A stretch of 64,000 nucleotides of DNA from Arabidopsis thaliana (lineage: Eukaryota; Streptophyta; Magnoliopsida; Brassicales; Brassicaceae), in contig NC_003075.7 in the NCBI RefSeq assembly GCF_000001735.4, positions 2,047,001 to 2,111,000 of the forward strand, given 5' to 3'. The position numbers were made by a program, and so were the translations under genes. Each line of letters starts with the position of its first letter. The stretch's first letter is position 1. This document shows, one piece after another, positions 54,384-64,000 of the stretch. The notes under the pieces were generated by a model, which saw only the letters and a program-made list of their open reading frames with translations, was not told the DNA's origin and searched no databases.

Positions 54384-55353
54384 ATGGCAAATATCGAGAA
54401 GCTCCAATTTTCTGCCTTTAAAGATTACCGGGGCTAACTACATATCGTGGATTACCAATGTTGAGCTACATTTAACGGAGACTATAAAGAGAATAATTCT
54501 TCAACGGCCCAAAAAAAAAACAAAATCGGTGATCTTCCTTAGAAGACACCTGGATGAAAGTGTCATATATGACTATGCACACATGAGAGATCTTAAAGAA
54601 CTAAGGAATTCTTTGAAAGATTGTTTTAATCACCAAAGGGACATCACTCTCCCACTTGCCCGGAACGAATGGCAAAGTCTAAGGTTCCAAGACTTTGACA
54701 AGGTAATGAAATACAATTCCGCCATGTTAAGAATTGTGGCCAAACTGAGATATTGTGGTCAAAAACTATTTCTGAATCCCATATCCTTGAAAAAACGTAC
54801 ACCATGTTTCACAAAAACCACATTACTTTGTAACAACAATAAAGGTTGCGTGGATATACCAAATTCTCAGATTTGATTGTGGCGCTCTTAATAGCTGAAA
54901 AGAAAGTGAGCTCCTAATCAAGAATCACATGTCCCGACCTACCGGATCAAAGGAATTCCCTGAGGTGAAATGCATTGGATGTTAAAAATCCGGAAAGAGA
55001 AAACAAAACTTTTAGGGGACGTGGTTGCCGAAGCTAACGCGGAAGTGGAAGAGGCTTTAATCCACAAACCATGAATTAATAGCAATGGATTCGTCCTGAG
55101 CATGATTCGAAAGGAAAGAAATCCAAGCAAATACTTCTCAAGAAAACGTGAGAGTGCTTGTTTCAGATGTGTCACTAAGGGACATTGGTCTCAAGTATGC
55201 CAAAATCCAGCATACCTTTGTGCTCTATACAAATAATCCGCTAAGGGAAAAGGAAAGAAAATGAACCTTGAAGAACATTCTAAGGGTACAACCCACCTTG
55301 ATGCTTCTGACTTTGCTAATGATCTCGATGAGGCTGCCCTTCTTGAAAACTGA
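54384..55353 (+). pseudogene. Copia-A gag, copy 2
   Basis: MANIEKLQFS at 54384, then after frameshifts FLRRHLDESVIYDYAHM, QSLRFQDFDKVMKYNS, LRYCGQ and LIKNHMSRPTGSK. A CCHC knuckle is present (CFRCVTKGHWSQVC, near 55160) and the end is FANDLDEAALLEN-like at 55353. Several frameshifts occur between 54760 and 55100. An acceptor-like TTTTAG lies eight bases before the ATG. Confidence 0.85.
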
Positions 55354-55558
55354 AATTTCTATCGTGCATGCCTCGAATTTATGTGCCATAAATAAATCGA
55401 CGCTTGCTTGAAATGTCCTAAATTTGTGTGCTTGTATTACCTATCATGTATAAGTATCATGTGCTTGTGTTACCTATCATGTATAATAATCATGTGCTTT
55501 GTGTTTGATGAATAAATTTATTTTCTACTTACATTAATGGATTATGTTTATTTTAGAA

Positions 55559-58500
55559 ATGGATCACATTACAACTTGAACATTATCTAAGGCAAACCTT
55601 GGAGATATTTGCATACCGGATAGTGGAACAACGCACACTATTCTAAAACATAAAAAATAAATCTCTAATTTGAAATCGACGAAAGTTATCGTTAACACAA
55701 TATCAGGTCCCATAGACTTAATTAAAGGGACCGGTAAAGCAATTTTTGCATTACCTAACGGGACAAAGTTCTCGATAAACAATGCATTGTTTTTTCCAAA
55801 TTCAAACAGAAATTTTTTGAGTTTCAAAGATATATACCTTTATGGATTTGACACTCAGTTTGCAGCTGAGAATGGATGGAAAAAAGTACATGTATATCAC
55901 TTCTGAAAATTTAGGAAAAAGACACATTTTGGAAAAATTACCAAGACTCCCATCAGGATTGCATCATACATCCATTAATTCAATAGAATCACATCATGTT
56001 ATCAAAAGAGATCATGATGATCACATTGTGGCACGATCGTCTTGGTCATCCAGGCACCACGATGATGCAAAAAATTATAGAGAGCTCACATGGACATTCA
56101 ATGAAACCCCAAGCGATTTATCAAGGGACATGTGTTGCGTGTTCCCTAGGAAGATTGATTATAAGGCCATCGCCAAGCAAAATCGATAAAGAATTACCAA
56201 AATTCCTTGAACGAGTCTAAGGTGACATTTGTAAACCTATACACCCACCATGTGGACCATTCTATTATTTCATGGTAATGATAGATGCGTCTAGTAGATA
56301 GTCACATGTTTGTTTGTTATCATCTCAAAATGTGGCATTTGCAAGATTTTTGACTCAAATAATCAAACTAAGAGCTCAGTTTCATGATTGTCAAATCAAT
56401 GGACTTAGATTAGATAACGGTGATGAATTTACGTCTCAAGCATTCAATGATTTTTGCATGGTAACAAGAATAAATGTCGAACACCATGTAGCCCATGTCA
56501 ATACACAAAATGGCTTGGCTGAATCTTTAATTAAACGTTTGCAATTAATTGTGAGGCCGTTAATCATGAGATCGAATCTTCCAACCTCAGTCTAGAGACA
56601 TTCTATTTTGCATGCAAAATCACTTATACGCATAAGACCAAGTGCATATCACAATCATTCTCCATTACAATTAGCATTTGGTCGAGAACTTAATATTTCT
56701 CATCTAAAAATCTTTGGTTGTGCGGTATATGTTCTCATTGCACCTCCATAACGTACTAAAATGGGGCCACGGAGAAGGTTAGGAATATATGTTGGTTGTG
56801 ATACTCCGTAAATTATATGATACCTATAACATCAAACTGGTGACGTATTTACCGCATGTTTTGCCGATTGTCACTTTGACAAAAAAGAATTCCCAGTTCT
56901 AGGGAGAGAAAATAAAAAGATGGAAAAGGAAATTAAATGGTGTGTACCATCACTATTACACCTTGATCCTCCCACTAAACAGTCAGAACTGGAAGTTTGA
57001 CGAATTGTGCATTTATAGAGTTTAGCAAACCAACTACCTAATGCATTTGTGGATACCAAAACGGTAACTAAATCACATATACCAGCAGTAAATGCTCGTG
57101 ATCGGCTTGAAATCCCACAAGAACAAGGGAAAGTAGATGAAACGCGTGAGCCTAAAACACGATTGAAACGCGGTAGACCAATTGGTTCTAAGGCCAAAAA
57201 TCCCACAAAGCGAAAAGAAACGGAAAAACATGATACTCTCATAATAACAGAAAATGTTATGGGAGAAACAAATCATGACCCTATCAATAATGATGAACCT
57301 CATGAATCGGAAGAAAATCATGAGATGTCTATCAATTACGTCCATATATAATGAAAAGATATGGAATCAAAATAAAATGGATGATATTTTCTTGTTCCTT
57401 GTTTCAAGAGAAATAAATGAAGAAAACAAAGATCTAGAACCAAAGTCTGTGTATGAATGTCAAAAGAGGCATGGCTGGATAAAATGAAAAGATGCAATAC
57501 AAGTTGAACTTGATTTGCTTAACCAAAAAAATGTATTTGGACCTATAATGGTCACACATGAGACTGTAAAACCGGACAGTTATAAATAGGTTTTTGTCCG
57601 AAAACGTAATGAACAAAATGAAATAACGAGCTACAAAGCTCGTCTTGTGGCCCAAGGTTTCTCTCAGAGAATTGATTACGAGGAAACATATTCTCCTGTT
57701 ATGGATGCCATCATATTTAGGTTTTTAATGAGCTTTACAGCTAATAAAATTCTAGAAATGCGACTCATGGACGTCGTAACAACATATTTATATGGATCAT
57801 TAGATGCTGACATGTACATGAGAATTCCAAATGGATTTAAAATGACTAAAAAGTTAAACTCTAAACCCATAGAGTTATGTGCAATAAAATTACAAAGATC
57901 ATTGTATGGTTTATAACAGTCTGGACGTATGTGGTATAATCGTCGAAGTGAGCATTTAATAAAAGAAAGATATGTAAATAACCCTATATTTCCATGTGTT
58001 ATCATCAAGCAACTATATCTAGATTCGTAATTATTGCAGTATATGTTGGTGATATAAACATCATCGGAACTCAAGAGTTTTGCCTTGGTTTATAAATTGG
58101 ACATTCTCATAAGGATTTTTTGTACATCAATCTACAGCTAAAAGAGTTTTAAAACGTTTTAAAATGGATAAAGCAAATCCTCTTAGTACACCAATGGTCG
58201 TTAGTTCACTTAATGTTAAAACTGATCCTTTCCGACCACATGAAGAAAATGAAGAGATACTTGATCCTAAAGTACCCCCGTATCTAAGCGCAATCGGAGG
58301 CTTTACGTACCTTGCAAATTGCACTAGACCTGATATATCATTTGCTATTAATATTTTAGCAATATTTAGTTTGTTCCTTACACAAAGACACTGGAATGGG
58401 ATAAAACATGTTTTTCGTAACCTTCAAGGGACTATTGATTTAGGGTTATTTTACCCTAAAAACTCAAAAGGTCAAATTTTGGTTTTGTAGATGCGAGATA

Positions 58501-58860
58501 TTTATCAAATCCACATAAAGCTCGATCCCAAACTGGATATATTTTCACGAAATTGGGGGCACTTCTATATCGTGACGTTCTCAGAAACAGACACTAGTAG
58601 CCACCTCTTCAAACCACATTGAAATCATCGCACTTCACGAAGCGAGTGGAACTTTTTGTGGCTAAGATAAATAAGTCAGCACATTCAATCAAGCAGTGGA
58701 ATGCATGTGAATATAGAACCAACCGTCTTATATGAGGATAATGATGCATGTGTTGCTTAGACAAAAGAAGGATATATTAAAAACGCTAGAACCTAACATA
58801 TCCCTCCAAAATTATTTTCATATACCCAAGAGCTTGAGAAGAATAAAGAAATTTAAGTGA
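55559..58860 (+). pseudogene. Copia-A pol, copy 2 (protease, integrase, RT, RNase H)
   Basis: Protease with CIPDSGTTHTI (55610-55645). Integrase zinc region LWHDRLGHPGTTMM and CVACSLGR; core with VMIDASSR, LRLDNGDEFTS (normally DNAGEFTS) and GLAESLIKRLQ (Glu present). RT has YKARLVAQGFSQR, MDVVTTYLYGSLD, LQRSLYGL then a stop, and YVGD instead of the catalytic YVDD near 58040. RNase H: IGGFTYLANCTRPDISFAI, then the GFVDA/YLSNPHKA and EDNDACV blocks up to about 58800. Dozens of stops and shifts; an old copy. The family appears the oldest datable layer of the window. Confidence 0.9.
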
Positions 58861-59129
58861 AATATGTTCGATCATGTAACAATGCTGCAGATCTCTTCAT
58901 AAAGTCATTACATACTACAACTTTCAGAAAACATGTCCATAACATTGGAATACGCCATCAACAGAATCTTTAGAGTATCGTTCCTAGTCATTCGAGGGGG
59001 AGCTTGTATCATTGTACTCTTTTACCTTACTATGGTTTTATACTAATGGGATTTCCTAGAATTGTTTTTAACAAGGCAACATGAAGGACATCGCAAAGAG
59101 ATAAATGACAAATAAACTCCAAGGGAGAG

Positions 59130-59419
59130 TGTTGCAAAAGTCAAAGAAACACTTGCGTATCAAATATTATATAGAGCCCAAATTCATTTATCACTTACCG
59201 TAATATTTGTCTATTCTCTTCGATTAAGTAGTAAAAACACTCATCTAAATACAAAAAAAAAATTAATATAAAGGTTTTCTATTATTACTTTTTTCATGAT
59301 TGTTCTCTTTCTCATATTTTTTTTTCTTATAGTATATCTATCATTATTCTTTTTTTTTCTAATGTCTTCATCAATAAAAAAGAGTAATAAAAACAAGAGT
59401 TGAAAAACAAAGTACATCA
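59130..59419 (+). repeat. Copia-A 3' LTR, about 290 bp
   Basis: Begins TGTTGCAAAAGTC after the CCAAGGGAGAG polypurine tract and ends at TACATCA. Matches the LTR of copy 1 along its length, including TATCAAATATTATAT and TTCTATTATTAC. Confidence 0.78.
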
Positions 59420-59457
59420 ACTAAGAAACAGAACGAAAGATATAAAAAGAATAAACC

Positions 59458-60104
59458 TTATTCGTGAGACCTTAACGGTGCGAAAGGCTCTCTGCTGCTA
59501 TTGAGTTGAGAGCGATATTTTGGCCACTTCTCTGGTGACGCTAGCGCCTGTAAAGCCGATGCACAATCTGACCAAACTTCACACGATTCAATATGAAGAT
59601 CATGTAAGCTTTGAAGACTCCATTGGATGCATCTTAACTCCGCTTCAATTCTATTGATCATTGGTAGAAAAGAATCACGAGCGTGAAACAGAACATCACC
59701 TAAATGATTTCGCAAAATCCAGGCTCCCCCACAAGAGTTGAATCGCTAATCTATGAAGAATGGACATTACATTTAAGACAACCCAATTCTAACTTACTCC
59801 AACGACGGGACAACCTGCTAATCCTTTTACCTAGCGAACAATTTTCTTGAGAAGCCACAGAGTTTTGTGTACTCCATTCCTCTGCTTCTTCCAATGTAGT
59901 GGCTATCACGATATTGTGGTCGTTGACTCTATCTGCATAGACTGAAGAATTTCGTGCTTTCAAAAGCCCCCATACAATCCATGGAATTGAATTTTGTAAC
60001 TCCACTGGTAATTCTACTCTCTTCATGAAGTTCATAACATGCTCTATATTCTCAAATTGAGTACGTTCTTCATGTGACTTCACAACAGCAAACACCGGAA
60101 GCAA
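59458..60104 (-). pseudogene. LINE-type RNase H (RVT_3) C-terminal fragment
   Basis: Read right to left: NFMKRVELPVELQNSIPWIVWG, LLKARNSSVYADR, LEEAEEWSTQNS and LGCLKCNVHSS, where a TAG stands for the Trp that normally follows. After a frame shift come NHLGDVLFHARDSFLP, NRIEAELRCIQWSLQSLHDL and SCEVWSDCASALQAL. This is the RNase H-like domain usual at the end of plant L1-type LINE ORF2. The D-E-D acidic pattern is only partly present because of the break. It abuts the Copia-A LTR on one side and hAT sequence on the other. Confidence 0.8.
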
Positions 60105-60359
60105 TAGCCAATAGCCTTCATAACTTCTTGTGGCTTGTGAGGCATCAAATGAACAAAATAAGAGCTATAAGCATATGAAACTTTAGAGTTAAAAAATGTA
60201 AGAAAACAAGAAATGTTTTAAAAATTTACCTTGTACCAAACTAGCAAAGTGATTTAGACATCCAATGGTGGTGGATTGTCTAACTCAGAGAAAGCTTACA
60301 AACAAGAATTTTTTTTTGTTAAGTTTAAGCATCAATAGAAGAGAGGAAATAACATGTAA
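60105..60359. other. Unassigned gap
   Basis: AT-rich sequence between the LINE fragment and the hAT gene; the expected left hAT terminus (TAGGACTGGGC-like) was not found here. Confidence 0.5.
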
Positions 60360-62688
60360 TTAGCAAAGATACAAACTTTTTTGAAGTTTGTCTTCATACT
60401 TGACATCAGCAAGTATTTGTAAATTTGTAAGGACTTTTGCTTCATCTTTCAGGTCTTGTTTCATCCACTGCTCAATACACATCAAAATTTCAACCATATA
60501 GTGTGTTAGACAACTTCCACTAGTGCTAAAAGCACTTTCAGATGCAACACTGGAAACTTGCGTAGCAAATACATCTCTAGCCATCTATGACAATATTGGG
60601 TACTTGCCACAATTGTCCTTCCACCATGAGAGAGGAGTCCACTTAGTTCCTGGAAACACCACTGGATTCTCAACATGTTCCTTCAGATATGAATACAACT
60701 CATTCTTTGTTTGTTTCACTCATGTCACATTCAGTAAAGCATTGTACCTTTTATCAATAGAACGATAACTAGGATCTTCTTCAACACCCAATTCTGTCTC
60801 TGCTTGCTTTTCTTGAGTAGACTGAGATGACTGTGATTGAGAATCTTGCACATCGGTAGCTTTACCATACCTTCCAGTATACTCCTTAAACATATCCACC
60901 AAGATATCATAGACAGATTCATAAAGCACCTTAGCATTTGTAGAACCTTCACTATACAAATCCGCAAAACACAAGTTTGCAAATTGCATCTTCTTCCTAG
61001 GATCAAACACAGTCGCCACTATCCACATCTTTATGTTCTTCAAGCCATCCCAATACTTATCAAATTTTTCATACATATCCTTAGCCTTTTTCTTCAAATC
61101 ACTGTCAAAACTATTACGATGTATCCGAAGATTCGTTGTTATGTTCACTATCTCACCAAAACACTTGTGAGAATTCAAAGTAGTAGAGGTTGAGACTACC
61201 AAGGTAGAGTGGTAGAAAATGACCAAAAACTTATTGATCCTCTCTACTGCACGTCAATCTTCCAGTGAAGGAGGTCCAATCCTTTTTTTCCCCTTTTCAG
61301 ACTCCAAGAAATGGTCATTGTACAGCTTGGCCTCTAACTCCATCTTTTCAAACGCAGCTTTGAAAAAAACTGCCTTTGACAACATCAAAAAATGTAGAGT
61401 TCCATCTTGTCTTGATATCTAATGGTAAACTACCTCTAGTCATCCTACCAGAATTTACCTTCTGTTCAAATGCTTTTTGCCTATTTGTTCCCGATCTAAC
61501 ATAAGAGACAGCATTTCGGATTGCATTTATACTATTATCTAGATCAGCCAATCCATCCCCCATAATCAAAGTAATGATATGATCAGCACATCTCATATGG
61601 AAGAATTCCCCTTTCATCACAAAAGCATCATTCGAAAGACTGGAAAAGCTAGATTCAAACCTCATTAACGCATTACTATTAGCAGTAGCATTGTCAACAG
61701 TCACACAAAAGATCTTTTCTATCCCCCAATCAGCTAGGCATTCTAGTAAAACAACAGCAATTGTCTCACCTTTGTGATCTGTGACATACTTGAAACCTAT
61801 AATCAGCTTCTCTAACTTCCAATAGGCATCAACATAATGTGTTGTTATAACCATATAACTATCACCTGTGAATAGCAATCAACATTAAGTCATGTTAATA
61901 CATTAAGTAAGACAAGTTAATGATCGCAAATTAATTTTAGAAATTCAGAAAACATTACCTATGACATGAGAAACCCATATATCTTATGTAAGCGAGACTC
62001 TTTGATTGTTGCCTTGGAACCATTTCCTTAGAGCAGCCTTTCTCTTAACATACATCTCAACAATGTTTCTTGTTGCGGTTCTTCTTGAGTGTGGATTGCA
62101 CAAGATTACCTAAATAGTATATACAATGAGAGAGAGAGTCATTCAACTATTCAAGTATAGAAATATGTAAAAAGAAAGAATCTACCTTATTTCAAAAGTA
62201 CCTTGTTGCAAAAGTGTCTCCAAGCCATACTTTCAATGAAAGAATATGGCAACTCTCCTATCACAAGCATCTCATTCACTGCTTCTCTGAAAAACATTCT
62301 CAGAAACTTTTGTAACTTGAAGATTTCCTTTCTTGTTAATAACTTGTTGACCCTCTTTCGGATCTTGACCATCTTTCCATGCTTTGTATTCCTTACAAAT
62401 CTCAAGATGATTCCACAAGTTTTTAGTCCCTGAATTTGTTGGATATGAAAGCTCCTTTTTGCAATAGTGACAATTACTCTCGTCACGGATGGGCAATCGT
62501 CTTTTGAAATGATTCTACACATCTGATCTTGAGGGAAGTATCTTCTTAGGCTTAGTTTGTTCAGACGAATCTCCAGCTTCAGGTGTTTGCTTCCTTTTAC
62601 CCCTTTGACCCAAATCAGGAGTCATATACTCTTCTTCATCATCAAAATCTCTGTTATCTTCAGCTGGTAATGATGATGATGAATCCAT
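60360..62688 (-). pseudogene. hAT transposase (BED zinc finger, hAT dimerisation domain)
   Basis: Starts MDSSSSLPAEDNRDFDDEEE at 62688, directly after a TTTGTAG acceptor. A nuclear-signal-like GKRKQTPE follows, then a BED finger: SDV, TAG in place of the conserved Trp, NHF, CHYCKKELSYPTNSGTKNL and WNHLEIC. Next, NPHSRRTATRNIVEMY and KWFQGNNQRVSL, then an intron, then DSYMVITTHYVDAYWKL, VTVDNATANSNALMRF, EFFHMRCADHIITLI and IKTRWNSTF. Further left are FDKYWDGLKNIKMW and ATVFDPRKKMQF (DUF4413) and the C-terminal VSSVASESAFSTSG, LTHYMVEILMC of the hAT dimer domain. Frame breaks occur near 62190, 61360 and 60600. Confidence 0.92.
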
Positions 62689-62690
62689 CT

Positions 62691-63541
62691 ACAAATAAGA
62701 AGAATATAATAAATTGATTATTATCTTTGTTTTCTCTCGGATAACATTACAAAGACTAATGATCAGAGATTCAAAGTATCAAAAATACGAAGAAACATTA
62801 CAAATAAATTAAGAATACTGATCAGACACATATAGAAACATAAACAAGTTACTAAAGCGTTAAAAAAAAATCCAGAACCTATTTCCAAATAAAAAAAGCA
62901 CGACATCTAGAAACAAACTCCACATGAAGGCATAAACTTGAATCTAGTTACAAAATATCTACTTATTCTTTCAAATTATCTACGTTGAATTATTGCCACA
63001 ACAAACTCCACTATGTGAAATACAGTCAAATGATAATAAGTCATCTAACAAGCCATCTATTATTAGACAAAGACAATAACGACATCTAGCAACATACATA
63101 TAAAAATACAGAACATCAATCAAGTGATTAGACAAAAACAATCATGAGACAAACTATGTGTAACAAAGGCAAGCATATAAACAATTACAGAGACTAAAAA
63201 GAAGTCATTAACATAGAAAGACGAAATCTAACAAAATAACAAACATAGAAACATAAATTTTTAAATATCAGACAAACATAGCAACATTAACTAGTTACGA
63301 AAGAGTAAAGAAGAAGCCACCAACTAGTTTCAAGAAACACGACATCTACCAAGTAGCATCAAACTCCACATGAAGCCATATACTATGTCAAAATACCATT
63401 AGCCTTATTTCAAGGTCAATAAACATTATACAGAAAATCGACAACTAGCAACAAACATTACAAAATACAGAATATCATACAACTAATGATCATACAAAGA
63501 TAATGAAAAAATTACGAAGAAGAGGAAGACTTTAGTACCTG
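62691..63541 (-). other. Leader intron of the hAT transposase gene
   Basis: Minus-strand leader exon ends CATTCACAG|GTACTAAAG at about 63541 and the intron ends TTATTTGTAG just before the ATG. The interior is AT-rich with an imperfect direct repeat (CACGACATCTA...AAACTCCACATGAAG near 62900 and 63340). No coding region. Confidence 0.55.
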
Positions 63542-63616
63542 TGAATGATACTTCGAGTTCTCTGATGGAGGAGACGCTGCAAAATTGCTAATAAGGGTTT
63601 CTAGTTTGCTTAGTGG

Positions 63617-63641
63617 GGGTATATATATATATATAGGATTT
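63617..63641 (-). promoter_or_regulatory. Likely TATA promoter of the hAT gene
   Basis: A TATATATATATATACCCCC stretch on the minus strand about 80 bases upstream of the leader donor site. Confidence 0.45.
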
Positions 63642-63923
63642 GTGAATCATGGCTCGCAAATTTCGGAGATCGCCGCTGAGTAGTGGAGAAATCGAAGAAA
63701 GGAAAGTGAATTAGGGTTCTAAGTCTCAGAAATGCTTATATATGTTCGGGTTAGTTCGGATGGGGTTCGATTATCGGGTAATAACCGATTGGGTACGGGT
63801 AACCAAAGACATGAAATCTATAAACCGATCGGGTTATTAATAGAATCCATACCCGTACTGAACCCCTTAATTCGGGTCGGGTTCGGGTTCGGGGATCGGG
63901 TATGGGTAATGTGCCCAGTCCTA

Positions 63924-64000
63924 TTCTCAATTATAGATGTGGAGAAACCTTATTGGAATTATCCTCATAATATATTTTTGGAGTCCCAGTCAAGAATGTC
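63924..64000. other. Flank right of the hAT element
   Basis: 77 bases of unassigned sequence to the window edge. Confidence 0.5.

Larger units (their letters stand above)
50957..59419 (+). mobile_element. Copia-A copy 2, plus strand, without intact 5' LTR
   Basis: Starts at the primer-binding-like TGTTATCAACACG and runs through leader repeats, short ORF, gag, pol, a CCAAGGGAGAG polypurine tract and a 3' LTR. Only the last bases of a 5' LTR (TTACAACA, ending 50956) are recognisable. A Helitron splits the leader at 51591-54150. It is the opposite-strand relative of 2418-5756; the 3' half shares RNase H sequence with 24140-24543. Confidence 0.86.
60360..63923 (-). mobile_element. hAT transposon, left end missing
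   Basis: The right end (63911-63923, GTGCCCAGTCCTA; inward TAGGACTGGGCAC) and the adjoining ACCCGAACCCGACCCG-type subterminal repeats (63720-63910) are those of plant hAT elements. The 8 bases after it (TTCTCAAT) would be one target duplication. A BED-type transposase pseudogene lies inside on the minus strand. Confidence 0.8.

Noticed and set aside
57049..57351. 100-codon charged plus-strand ORF as a separate gene
   Set aside because: It is the Lys/Glu-rich linker between integrase and RT of the Copia-A pol.

Overview
This is a plant genomic window, most likely from a Brassicaceae species (an Arabidopsis relative) and from repeat-rich, probably pericentromeric, heterochromatin. The evidence is the set of transposon families with their Arabidopsis-type PBS, PPT and TATA signals, plus one damaged copy of the EBS/SHL (BAH-PHD) chromatin reader gene that keeps the plant exon structure. 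I see no intact host gene. Nearly every long reading frame belongs to a transposable element (TE), and almost all are broken.

Layout. 1-2417: 3' end of a Tat-lineage Ty3/gypsy element with an antisense extra ORF and a 3' LTR, inserted into the gag of a minus-strand Copia element ('Copia-A', 2418-5756). The Copia-A 5' LTR is itself split by a Harbinger-type element with a minisatellite (4373-5651). 5881-7057: solo LTR with target duplications, lying in the leader of an EBS-like pseudogene (7256-8842). 9893-~14620: CACTA (En/Spm) element with a frameshifted Ptta/TNP1-type gene. 14920-17098: 5' LTR and gag start of an Athila element, cut by a minus-strand Copia element ('Copia-B', 17099-21805). 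21845-24139: 3' part of a plus-strand Copia ('Copia-C') next to a Copia-A RNase H remnant (24140-24543).

25063-31218: nest of PIF/Harbinger elements with a MULE-like element inside; its pre-insertion site survives as a paralogous sequence at about 9.5 kb. 31318-36610: long-inverted-repeat element carrying a poly(A) retroposon with 13-bp target duplications and, in one arm, a deleted LINE. 37372-~40790: Helitron 3' part with a mutated Pif1-like helicase. 41658-42816: short Helitron. 43071-48040: Harbinger transposase split by a 4.16-kb LTR element that codes for gag but no pol (43158-47315). 48041-50956: mostly unassigned, with a 195-bp tandem repeat and a 36-codon ORF. 50957-59419: second Copia-A copy, plus strand, holding a 2.56-kb Helitron at an exact A|T site. 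59458-63923: LINE RNase H fragment and a hAT transposase pseudogene with its right terminus.

The genes do not form a pathway. The window is a layered record of insertions. Paralogous empty sites, target duplications and LTR pairs let several layers be ordered. The most informative points are the two Copia-A copies about 47 kb apart in opposite orientation, the gag-only LTR element with an open U3 reading frame, and the Helitron that appears to carry two spliceable exons.
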